Shown here piece by piece: positions 42,839-52,073 of a stretch of DNA of 64,000 bases; within the stretch, counting starts at the first letter, position 1, and the number at the start of each line of letters is the position of its first letter. Under the pieces are notes generated by a model. The model did no database searches and was not told the DNA's origin. It saw nothing but the letters and a program-made list of their open reading frames with translations. This DNA is from Eutreptiella sp. 'Long Island Sound 2002' (Eukaryota > Euglenozoa > Euglenophyceae > Eutreptiales > Eutreptiaceae), in the NCBI GenBank assembly GCA_964036045.1, contig OZ038378.1, positions 140,522,765 to 140,586,764 of the forward strand. The letters run 5' to 3'. Position numbers and translations under genes: made by a program.

Positions 42839-45151
42839 TCCCACTAACCCTAAGAAGCCTTTTAAAGCTTTAGGTGTGGTAATGGTCCTGTGGTCCCACT
42901 CCTCTATGGCTTGCACTTTTCCTGGATCAGGGAAGCGCTTCCCATCCTTGAGTATGTGCCCCACGTATTTGACAGTGCGTCGGAAGAAATGACGTTTCTC
43001 AGGTTTCACTGTCAACTCGGCAGCTTCCAAAGCCTCGAATAGCTGCCAGACTTCATCAAAATGTTTCTGAAAATATTTTTCCAGGGTGCCTGGTCTCTGT
43101 TTGTCTGCAACAGTCTGTGCCCCATCAATACTTTCCCTACCTGAGGAAGCCAATATATCATCTATATATGGCCTTGCCGCAGGGCATCGGCGGGTGACGT
43201 GCTGAACCATTTCCTGGTAGGCCGCAGGCCCTACCTTCACCCCCATGGGAAGGATGTTCCACTCAAATACACCAAAAGGGGTACGGAAAGCTGTCAAATG
43301 CTTACTGTCCTCCTCAAGGTGCATTTGGTGGAAGCCATCTTCCAAGTCCAGCAGGGTGAACAAAAAATTGCCATGCTGGTTGGCCAGCTGGTCTTCGATG
43401 ACGGGGAGGGGGAAATTTTTGCCCTTAAGCTGGGAATTAAGCCAGCGATAGTCAATGACTAATCGCCACTCGTTATTTCCAGGTTTAGGGACAAGAAAAG
43501 CCCTGGCAACCCATTGGGGATTACCGGTACAATCCCTCAGAAAACCACGTGCCTGAAAATCTTTCAACTTTTCGGCCATCATTGTCTCCCTCAACCGCAC
43601 TGCCCTAATGGGCTTTTGAGCCTTAGGCTCTGCATTGTGGATCAACTCCAATTTCACCTTCGCATGGTCACCCCGTACCTTCTGTGCTTCAGGTGAAATT
43701 GAAGCTGAATGTCTTGTTTGAAATACTGTTTTCCCAAAACGGTTCAGCAGTCGTTCCCTGTATTCCTCTGTCCCTGCCCAGGTCTCATCAGCCTGTATCA
43801 CAGACCTCACGTGTCGATTGTACACCAAGTTACCTGCTTCAGTCCTGTGGCTGCCCTGAACTGAGGCAGCGTGTTTGTCAATGGATAAGTTCAGGATTGC
43901 CTGCTGCAGGTGGTGGACCTCCTGTTGAGGCAGGGTGTTAACCACACAGATCCGAGCATCAGGAGTATGGCACCCCTCCTGCTCAGTAGTTTGACGCTGT
44001 AATAATGTAATCTGATTCACTGCTAAACATCTGTAGCAAAAATCCTGTCCGACGCAGCAGCAACGCTGTTGTACTGGAATGGATAAGGATAAAGCGGGAC
44101 ATCGGTCCAATAGCGTACTGACTGTCTGGTAAGCCTGTCCGTCCTCCTGTAGAGAATGCTGATGATACCGAGCACCACACTCATGGGTACCCTCACAGCA
44201 ACGTTTTTGTGCAACTTCCTGTGACACAGGTATTTCCCCCCGGGGTACTTCCCGGCATCCATGTCCTATGGATGTTGGTGGTTGGTGCCTGGATGATGAT
44301 TCGAATTCTGACTCTGAACTGTTCCCTGGCCCTGGAGATCCTTCGTCAGACGATACCTGTTGTTCTGTTTTCTTCCTGCGCATGATTCGCAGCAACCTCC
44401 GATGTCGACGATTGAGGCCTGTACCTCGAGGTTCATCCATATCCTGTGAATCAGAATCAGAAGTAGAGCATACCTCCGACATCAGATCCTCAGCACTAGG
44501 CATAGCAGGCAACATGTCCTGACTGTCCTTCGTCCGATCATCATCACTATTTACTGTGGGCTTTGTGTGTGTTTTACTGTGTGATGGCTCTCGCCCATAT
44601 GCATCAAACAAACAAATGCGATAAGGCACTGCAGTACATACTACTTTACCTCTACGAGATACAAACAAGGGGGTTCCAATGGGTATGTCAACCCAGTCAA
44701 TGACTACTTCACCCATGGCCCAAAACCATGGGTCTTTTTTACTTACTGGCAGTACTGCAATACCTTTGGCCCCGTCAACGAAAAGTTTCGTGACACAACG
44801 TTCCCACTGATGTGGGGAGGGGTGAAGCCACACTGGTTTCTGTCCCCAGTCCCTGTAAAATGACTTCTCCCCACCCCCAAAGTGTTCCGTGAACCGTGCT
44901 GTTTTCTGGGAACCAAACACATCTTGCTGGATGCAAAAGTCTTGGTGATCTGGGTCAATTGTGGCCGTCCAAGCGGCTATTCTGTCAACAATCTCCTGCC
45001 TGACAGTCAACACTGTGTCTTTACTCCTGTACTTTCTCTGTCTCGCTGTGGCCTTTATATGGCGGCTCCGGTCATCCAGGTAGCTGCCCTGAACCCTCCT
45101 CATGAGGTGTGATTTTACCTTCAAAACCTTGTCAGACAGGGGTCTCGACTA
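42836..45151 (-). pseudogene. Outer gypsy element: reverse transcriptase with N-terminal extension
   Basis: The 762-codon frame has an N-terminal ~470-residue region without recognised domains (with a Ser/Asp/Glu-rich stretch near residues 200-290). The RT follows: PIRAVRLRETMMAEKLKDFQ, WVARAFLVPKPGNNEWRLVI, DYRWLNSQLKG, FTLLDLEDGFHQMHLEEDSK, FRTPFGVFEWNILPMGVKVG, the YIDD active-site box at about residue 655, VKYVGHILKDG and FLGLVG. Only a TAG (45149-45151) separates it from the dUTPase frame, so RT and dUTPase were one reading frame. The catalytic Asp pair is kept. Confidence 0.9.
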
Positions 45152-46288
45152 CCTGACCTCCTGCAACCCAGGAGGATCGGACCAGATATCCAATCCTTGC
45201 ATGTTTGCAACCATACAAGGTACTGATTGAATCGCTGACGTGTTGGGCATCCTGGCATATCCCCAGTTGCCCTGAAACTCATCTGGTGCCCACTGTTCAA
45301 CGGGGCCCTGATCTGAGCCTGGCGGTTCCACAGTTGTTGAAAATCTGTCCTGACTGCTGTTCTGAACCTCAGGTAGCTGCGTCCACTCGCAATGTGCCTG
45401 AGTCGATCCAATATCCTGGGACGGAATGATCGGCGCCTCCGAAGAGCGACTTGAGGTGTGGGTGTTGGTTCCCAATAAATGTGGCAGAGATTGTTGTCGT
45501 ACCACATCGGCCATTGTCACTGCCACCACTGCCGCGAACACCAGCAACAGCGGGAGGACATTGTGCGTATCTCCTTCAAGGAGTTGACATTTGTACGGGA
45601 GATTCTCAGGCATAGGTATGGGTATTTTATGTAACTCTGAAAAAAGCTGAAGGAACTGTAGTATGTGTAATACTTGGGTGGAGGGGTCTGTTAACACCGG
45701 ATTGGGTCCCACAGGAGTTCCGAGTCCCTCATTTAATCCCGGTTTGAGCTGCACATGGGTTAACAGGTGTTGCATGGACTCTGTGGAACGGTACCCAGTG
45801 CTGCCGAATCCTGCACTACCTCTGGCTGTTGCAGGTAGTGACTCAACGACACTGATGGGAGGCTTCAGGTGTTGTTCCAGAACAAACTGACTCACCTTGT
45901 CCCCTACTCTCACGTGGTATGGGGTTTGCGATGCATTATAAAGAATGACCCGCACATTTCCCCTGTATGGGCGATCAACGACCCCTCCCATCACATGTAA
46001 GCTGTGCTTTAAAGCCATGCCAGACCTATCTGCTATGCGGGCGTAAGTTCCTTTTGGTCCCATGATGGCTATATCCGTAGGGATCAGCTCTTTGCTCCAA
46101 GGCAAAATTGTTACATCTGCTGCAGAATACAAATCATATCCTGCATCTTCAGAATTCGCAGATGTGGGGGGCGTGGCTTGTGAACTCAACAACTGAACAT
46201 ACAATCCGTGTTCGAAAAATTCAGGCTGTGTGTCCCGCGTCGCATCCTGGCGAGTGAGATCAGTTTTGGGCCAGTTTATAGTGGTTTA
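45149..46288 (-). CDS. Outer gypsy element: dUTPase domain
   Basis: The first ~145 residues (from 46204) hold all five dUTPase motifs: EDAGYDLYSA (1), KGTYARIADRSGMA (2), GGVVDRPYRGNVRVILYN (3), VGDKVSQFVLEQ (4) and RGSAGFGSTG (5). dUTPase hydrolyses dUTP to dUMP and keeps uracil out of the cDNA. The reading frame is open further upstream, without a stop, to the LTR boundary at 46288, so the natural start lay upstream in the same polyprotein. The 200 residues after motif 5 have no recognised domain. In gypsy elements the usual order lacks this domain, and its place between protease and RT is notable. Confidence 0.93.
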
Positions 46289-47064
46289 TAGTGGTTTCAA
46301 CACTGTGTTTTTGTCTCTCCTGCTGCTTGCTGCTGGTGTAGGGTTTCCTGCTGCTTGTTTTTGGAGATGAAAAGCTTTTGTTTGCTGAAATACAATCAAC
46401 CCAGGATAGCCCAAGCCAGAGATATGCAAGTAGAAGAGAATCAGGATTAAAGCATGAAGGGCTGCAGTGTAAACAGTGAAAGATGAAAGGATATTCACAG
46501 AAACTGCAACTCAGGTCAAATCGGATTGCATATTCACAGAGATAGCTGAAATGTTTTGGAAAAGAGTTGGAAAACTGCCCCATGGTCACTCTATCTCCAT
46601 AGTGCCATCTCAGGAGATGTGCACTCTTTGTTTTGGGTCCCATATGTGCTGAGGTGGCAGGGCATCTGGCGATGAGGTCACTGCCATGTCACATGGGATC
46701 TTCCTACTTAGCTAGGCTGACCAGGAATTGAACCCAGGACCTCTCAAAAAGAGGTGCCCAGCCCCCTAGGGTGCATACCACTAGGACAGCTAAGTATTCA
46801 TGGAAAAACATAGATAAATTCATAGGGTCTGCCTTGGATATGTCAGTACTCAGTCAACTCAGAAAAAGATGATTTGCCTCACATTGAAAGGGGATTAAGG
46901 GGTCCACTCCATATCCTGATTGGGTGTTTGGTTCCATAGGTCAAAATGTGTTATCACCACTTTTGGTGGGGCCAATACTAAGATAAAAATGCCTGGATGC
47001 TCAGTGCATCCCTAATACAACTAGAGTATGCCTCAAAGCATTGGAAAAGCACTTTTTCTTACTC
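46289..47064 (-). repeat. 3' LTR of the inner gypsy element
   Basis: It is 776 bp, very similar to 59101-59876 with scattered single-base differences (for example AAGC versus AACC near 46370, GGTCTG versus GGCTCT near 46826). Its outer end carries a duplicated TTTATAGTGG. The inner end abuts a polypurine tract (minus strand AAGGGGGG at 47065-47072). A tRNA-like segment lies at 46711-46793. Confidence 0.92.
46711..46793 (-). other. tRNA-like Pol III promoter segment inside the LTR
   Basis: On the minus strand there is an A-box-like TAGCTGTCCTAGTGGT, then a hairpin with stem ACCTCT/AGAGGT, then a B-box-like GGGTTCAATTCC. Five T-stem base pairs can form if wobble is allowed. The acceptor arms do not pair well, so it is probably not a functional tRNA; a tRNA-derived (SINE-like) insert in the LTR is more likely. 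The same segment is in the other LTR (59524-59606). Confidence 0.5.
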
Positions 47065-47083
47065 CCCCCTTGTGCTTTGGTGG
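47013..47083 (+). repeat. 71-bp direct repeat, left copy (LTR/polypurine junction)
   Basis: It spans the last 52 bases of the 3' LTR plus the polypurine tract and 12 more bases. The right copy is 49254-49324, with two differences visible by eye (CTTACT/CTCACT, GCTTTGG/GCTGTGG). The pair brackets the 2.2-kb cargo block. Confidence 0.9.
47065..47072 (-). promoter_or_regulatory. Polypurine tract of the inner gypsy element
   Basis: Minus-strand AAGGGGGG lies directly before the 3' LTR (AGTAAGAAAAAG), the usual primer site for plus-strand cDNA synthesis. A copy of it also exists at the right end of the cargo block (49306-49313). Confidence 0.7.
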
Positions 47084-47270
47084 GGATGTAAAGGCCCTGG
47101 CAACAGGGTTGGCTGCGGGATCGAAGGATGGGGACGAGGAGAAAGCGATCAGGGCAGAATCGGCGCATGCGTCAGCTCTGGAGGTGTGCGCGGTTGAACC
47201 GGTGAAGTGTAGTTCAACCGCACGCTTGAACCGCCTGAACCACGGTTTCACTATTTTTTCCTTTTTGCAG

Positions 47271-48107
47271 AGCCTGGATCAAGCCCAACAACGACGACTG
47301 GCGGTTGAGGACACACGCAAACAGCTGCGACAGCGGTTCGGATGGGCGGCCAACACGCCGATTCCATGGGTCATTGTGGACGGTCCTGATGGCGAGCCAC
47401 GTCTGGCCGTGGGTACCCCGGGAAAAGCCACGAAGGGGACCCCCCGGCCCAAAAAGGGGGAAGAATTGGTCTTCCTTCCCCCACAATGGGAGGAGGAGGG
47501 CGATGCAGCTGGGACAACGTGGCCAGTTATTGCAGTCAAGGACAGCACAAGCTTCAGTAACCCCCACGCTGCCGAGGAGGCGTTGAAAGAGCGCCGCGCC
47601 CAGAAACAGGAAGCGATCGATGAGGAGGGCAAGAAGACAATGGAGGACTCCCCCTCGTACAGTCCACTCGAGGAGAAGGAGGTCACTCCCGCGCCAGAAG
47701 CTGAAGCGATCGATGAGGAGGGCAAGAAGACAATGGAGGACTCCCCCTCGTACAGTCCACTCGAGGAGAAGGAGGTCACTCCCGCGCCGGAAGCTGAAGC
47801 GGAAAAGGACAGTGACAATGGGGTTCCTGTGCCGACGCCGCCCGTGATTCCAGAGCCAAAGGAGAGTGAAGAACAGGTGGTCAAAGAGGAAAAGGTGGAG
47901 TCTGCTGGTCCAGGGGTGCAGGAGCACCAGCACAGTGGGGAGGACTCGCCTGCAGCCCCGGTTGGGCAAGAGGAGATTGTGGAGGTTGGTGAAGCGCCGA
48001 AGGACGAGGAAATGCCTGCATGTAAGCAGGAAGATAACGAAGAGGCAGCCCCAGAGGTTGGTGCACCAGTGCCTCACGTGAAGGAAGAGCCACTCCCAAA
48101 CGACTGA
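47271..48107 (+). CDS. Cargo frame 1: Glu-rich repeat protein, antisense to the element
   Basis: The open plus-strand frame (47028-48107) is protein-like only after a strong 3' splice-like site (TTTTTTCCTTTTTGCAG, ending at 47270), so the call starts there. It encodes SLDQAQQRRLAVEDTRKQLR, RFGWAANTPIPWVIVDGPDG, EELVFLPPQWEEEGDAAG, then a Glu/Pro-rich low-complexity tail with a perfect in-frame 93-bp tandem duplication (47613-47705 and 47706-47798, EAIDEEGKKTMEDSPSYSPL repeated). The second frame of the block (48129-48671) is in the same phase and only a TGA plus seven codons away, so both may be one broken or spliced gene. The function is unknown. Confidence 0.5.
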   Translation, partial: SLDQAQQRRLAVEDTRKQLRQRFGWAANTPIPWVIVDGPDGEPRLAVGTPGKATKGTPRPKKGEELVFLPPQWEEEGDAAGTTWPVIAVKDSTSFSNPHAAEEALKERRAQKQEAIDEEGKKTMEDSPSYSPLEEKEVTPAPEAEAIDEEGKKTMEDSPSYSPLEEKEVTPAPEAEAEKDSDNGVPVPTPPVIPEPKESEEQVVKEEKVESAGPGVQEHQHSGEDSPAAPVGQEEIVEVGEAPKDEEMPACKQEDNEEAAPEVGAPVPHVKEEPLPND

Positions 48108-48128
48108 CTTTTTACGTGCCTCAAGGGA

Positions 48129-48671
48129 ATGAGGGGGTGGCAGTGGCGGGAAGGACATGGAGCACGGTACCGTAGGCAGTTGTGGGGGGCCGTAATGGTG
48201 CAGGGGCATCACCGTGTGCAAGTTGCAGTGCAAACGAGGAGAGATCCGGAACTGGTCCGGCGCGTGAACGCACACATCCGAAGTGTACTTCCCCAACTAA
48301 CCTACACTGCGCTCGCAGTGGTCCATGGGGCCGGCGATCATCCCATGCTTGTACATACGCATCCAAAGGATGGCAGTCCCCTTACGGGGGAAATAGCCCT
48401 GGGTGATTTTGTTGGGGGGGAACTGTTTACCAGTGCCCTACTTTGTGCAAATGGGCCTTCTCGTCCTGCATGGATACGTTGGGGGCGTGATTTATTATGG
48501 GGACACATTGTGGATCCTCGATATGGGGTCATGTTTAACGCTCTTAGGCCCCACGTGCCTCTGGCGTGGTCTGGACAGCGCATTGTGCTCGTACCGTACA
48601 CAGGCATTGCATGGGGACGTCTGCCTGTGGCGATGCAGAACGAACTGGTCACGTTTGGCTTCCCAAGGTGA
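48129..48671 (+). CDS. Cargo frame 2: jelly-roll (2OG oxygenase-like) domain protein
   Basis: The 180-codon frame has the layout of a 2-oxoglutarate/Fe(II) oxygenase-like double-stranded beta-helix as often found in transposon-associated genes of protists: VNAHIRSVLPQLTYTALAVV, MLVHTHPKDGSPL with a possible H-x-D-like pair, TGEIALGDFVGGELF (GG-E-L strand), then VMFNALRPHVPLAWSGQRIV (distal His, Arg) and LVPYTG, ending NELVTFGFPR. Family assignment is from pattern memory only, and whether the metal ligands are complete is not certain. It runs against the direction of the host element and sits in the cargo block with frame 1. Confidence 0.5.
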   Translation: MRGWQWREGHGARYRRQLWGAVMVQGHHRVQVAVQTRRDPELVRRVNAHIRSVLPQLTYTALAVVHGAGDHPMLVHTHPKDGSPLTGEIALGDFVGGELFTSALLCANGPSRPAWIRWGRDLLWGHIVDPRYGVMFNALRPHVPLAWSGQRIVLVPYTGIAWGRLPVAMQNELVTFGFPR

Positions 48672-49253
48672 AGATGTGATTTTTGTGTAGCGCTTCGTGC
48701 AACAGCGGTTGAACCGGTGAAGCCGGTTCAACCGCGCGCCTGTCCAGCGGTTGAACCACCTCGAAAGCCGGTTACATTTTAGTGCAATCTATGAGGAAAC
48801 AAGCTTCTGACAATCAAGTGTAGGCTTGCATGTAATTGTTGTTCACTAAAAAGGGTCCAAAGTCCTAAGGGGAATCCAAACAAGGCGCAGGGGTGTATGT
48901 CACCACGCCTAACGAAAAGTTGATGGTGAAGCCGTGCGGTTTCACCAATACAGCCGCCGCCACTGGCACCTACAACACCACCGCCGTGAAATATGATCCA
49001 AGAGAAATATGTCTCCAGTGTTTTGCAGCAATGAGGTAAGAAGGTTTTCAAAAACATTCTTTTTAGGGGGTGTGGCATCTCTTGCAGGGCTGAAAAATTG
49101 CGGTTTTCAGGTTGCTACTTAGCAATTTGTTGCTGTACCTCGATAGGGGTTCAACCGTGGGGAAGCCGTAATGAAAGTGCGCGGTTGAACTCGGTTGAAC
49201 CACGGTTTCACTTGGGTAATTCAAGGGTACCTGATCCAAATGAGCACGTAGGG
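48672..49253. other. Cargo block tail with GGTTGAACC repeats, no gene
   Basis: The motif CGGTTGAACCGGTGAAGCC and its complement recur near 48709-48760 and 49145-49211 and also ahead of frame 1 at 47190-47245, each ending ACCACGGTTTCAC or similar. It may be the flanking family of the cargo. No RNA gene is recognised. Confidence 0.55.
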
Positions 49254-49324
49254 TAATACAACTAGAGTATGCCTCAAAGCATTGGAAAAGCACTTTTTCT
49301 CACTCCCCCCTTGTGCTGTGGTGG
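49254..49324 (+). repeat. 71-bp direct repeat, right copy
   Basis: It matches 47013-47083. It closes the cargo block and is followed by sequence that belongs to the element's interior. Confidence 0.9.
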
Positions 49325-51551
49325 CCACCACTGTCGCATTTTAGGAAAAAGGGATTTTTTCTTGGCCTTTCCTTGGTTTCCACATCTACTTTAAAATACC
49401 TATAGCTTCCCTCACACAGAAAAATGGGCGCTCACCATGGCTGGCGCTCTTTTGCTGCTCTGTTTGTAACATTTTCCTACAGAAGACTCAGCGCTCATTG
49501 CGCTGCCGGGGCTCCTGTGGCTTGGTTGGGTTAGTATGGGAGCATGCCAAAACATGTGCATGTGCATCCCTCCCTCCAAGACGCAGCGGACATAAACCCA
49601 ACGCAAGACACAATATACACACTCGCATGGGTTCTCGTAAACCTGCTGGCGACCTGTGACCTGTCTTAGGGCGAAGGGAGTCGTAAAAAAATTAAATTGC
49701 CCCTTGGTGGGGTCTTGGGTTCTGCTCAGTCTCTCTAGGCTGCTGCGTTTCGGCCCGAACACGGCCTACTCAGCGAGGCTGCGCGTGGGTATCTGCAGAG
49801 GCAGGAATGGGAGAATTATGGACGAATCCACGCAAAAACGAAGCGACGACACCAAAATCCGTCTCATGACGGTCTAGGATTTTTCTAAGACAACACACCT
49901 GAGCAGAATCCAATTGTGCATCAGAAGCACATTTTTATACAAATTATAGTCATCTCTAGATTTTTTAAATCAAGAAGTTCCTACGCATAAAAAGGCGGCG
50001 CGCAGGAGCGGCTCCTAGCGAAGCGCCGGAAAATGCAGAAATAATGGCATTATAAACGTATGTCTCACGTAGTCTTGAAAATGACGAGACACACATTAAA
50101 AAATAAACATACAGATTCCACCTACACTAATAGAAGTATCAAAAATTCCAGAATTCGAAAATCAACGAAAAAGACTTCAATGAATCAGGTAGAAACTACA
50201 GGTATGCTCGTCTCGTATGCCGCATACACATTGCTCGTCTCGTGTCTCCGTGAACGAGTCTTGTAGCAGCGCTAACAACGATAGGACGCGATAGAGGGAT
50301 TGATTAGAAAGATTGCAGATGATTAGGGGTCAGATCAGGGTGATTAGTCATACACACAAGTGCATAGCAACGTTCTTTGCGTGCGCCCCGTTTTTCTCCT
50401 CACCTTGCTTCACTCTCCAGCGGTAGGTAAGGTAGGTACGCCCAGGTGGGGCCACCCCCTGGTGGAGTTCGAGATTGCGGTTAAGATGGGCAGGTTTGCC
50501 CAACACCGTCGTGCATGCTCGTGCATTCACACACGCATTAAAGGGTAAGCCACGCGAAGTGCGCACGGTAAACCTTGTTTAGGTTACCCAGGGGCTCCTC
50601 GGTACGTTCTTTAAGAGAACCTGAGGAGTCCCTTAAAGCTTGCTTGCTTGACAGGGGAGCTGATTCTTCAGCGCGTTTTCGGACAGTGTATTATAGGTCA
50701 CACTGAGAACCGTATAATACGGGGAGTGTGGCTTGGTTCCTCCGCCGCAAACACCCCTTCATTTGCCTTTGCCTTACAGGTGGGCAATTAGGGTGATTGG
50801 TGCAGCAGCATACCATTTTTTTCATGCCCTGCTAAACAAGGGCGCAGATCACACAAACAAATAACTCCCCTCTGCCTGTGGCAGAGCAGGGAGTCCGACT
50901 CCATCGACATCTGCGCCGTGCACGCAAGAGCACCTCTTCCCTCCAAGCCCTAGCAGGGGAAACGCGTTGTGGCGTCCCCTGTTAGGCCACAGTTGCTTAA
51001 CAGCGCTGTGTTCTCTTGTCCTCTTCACAGGAGGGTCGCTAGGACCCACGACATGTTCTTCAACAACACCCAGTAGAGTGTGCGTGTAGGCGTGGTAGTC
51101 CTGAGTGGGGGCTTGAGCCAGTTGCACAGTGCTCGCCCACCAGGATGGTGCCACTGTAGGGTGTGTAGGACCTGTAGTGCGTGTGTCACTGTCCCACCCG
51201 TTTCCTGCAATTTTAGCAGGGTTGGTGGGCTGTGGCAGTGGTTAGGTCAGTGTTTTGGCCACTTAGCAAAACGGCGTTTTCATGCCTTCATAGCTTTTGG
51301 CCACCCCTCCCTGTAGTAGACAGATAGGTAGGGAAAGCAATACCTGGATTAGTACGCTGGGTATTCCCCAAAGGTTTTGCGCCAGCACAGAAATTGGGCG
51401 CTTAGGGGAGGGGAGACCCGGGGCGTACCCGTGGCATCAATAAGCCAGCCCTCCAGGTTTAGGTATAATTAGGACACCACTTCTGCGGCTTGCTCTCAGG
51501 ACCTTAGGAATAGCACACTCACACAGACGCTTTGGCAGGTAAGAGTAAGGT
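49325..51551 (-). other. Interior non-coding region of the inner element
   Basis: The ~2.2 kb between the chromodomain frame and the cargo block has only short frames with no motif on either strand. An A-rich part (49950-50190) and a hairpin-like pair CTTTAAGAGAACCTGAGGAG / CCTCAGGTTCTCTTAAAG near 50600-50640 are visible. Confidence 0.4.
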
Positions 51552-52073
51552 TCAGTCCCTAGCTTTAGTCTTGGAGGCAAGCGTCTCAGCGAGCCTCAGC
51601 AACTCACCAAGGTTGTTCTGGGACAAGTAGTCAACCAGGACTGAGTTTAGGCGTCCCTCAGGCAGAACAAATGCAGAGAAGGGCTCCCAGGTGGCCTCTT
51701 CGACTCCAAACCCTTCCCAGAGGGTGAGGAAGCGCCAACCCTGGCGATAGCGGTGGCGTAGGACAGACTTCACCAGGTAGAAGCCCTCCTTAGCCATCTC
51801 CTCGGCGTTCATGTTGGGGAGTTCACCTTCAACTTCCATAGGGCTGGCAGCCCCTTGTAGGTCCGGAGCGGCGATTTCCTCGTCGTTCAGCTCCCACTCC
51901 TCCCCACAGAGGTCTACAGGATCATAGTAGCGCTTCAGGTGTTGAGCAGCGCACACCAGGGTCCCCCCTATACGGGGAGAACACCGCACGGTGATACGGT
52001 GTCCATCCACTGATAGAATCTTGTACGGCCGGAAGTATGGGTCATCGCTGGTAGAGCGTGGCCAGGCGGGCAG
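51552..52073 (-). CDS. Inner element: integrase C-terminus and chromodomain
   Basis: After a TGA (52074-52076, context AGT TGA CTG) the same frame continues LPAWPRSTSDDPYFRPYKIL, an integrase tail (GPY/F-like). A TVRCSPRIGGTLVCAAQHLK segment follows, then a chromodomain-like sequence FYLVKSVLRHRYRQGWRF, LTLWEGFGVEEATWEPFSAF, ending in SQNNLGELLRLAETLASK. The TGA sits where an Arg would fit (a CGA to TGA change), so pol was once continuous. Chromodomains of this kind place new copies on particular chromatin. Confidence 0.85.
   Translation of the reverse strand: MPAWPRSTSDDPYFRPYKILSVDGHRITVRCSPRIGGTLVCAAQHLKRYYDPVDLCGEEWELNDEEIAAPDLQGAASPMEVEGELPNMNAEEMAKEGFYLVKSVLRHRYRQGWRFLTLWEGFGVEEATWEPFSAFVLPEGRLNSVLVDYLSQNNLGELLRLAETLASKTKARD

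Noticed and set aside
46711-46793. Functional tRNA gene in the LTR
   Set aside because: The acceptor stem does not pair and the A-box region is irregular; only a tRNA-like segment is supported.
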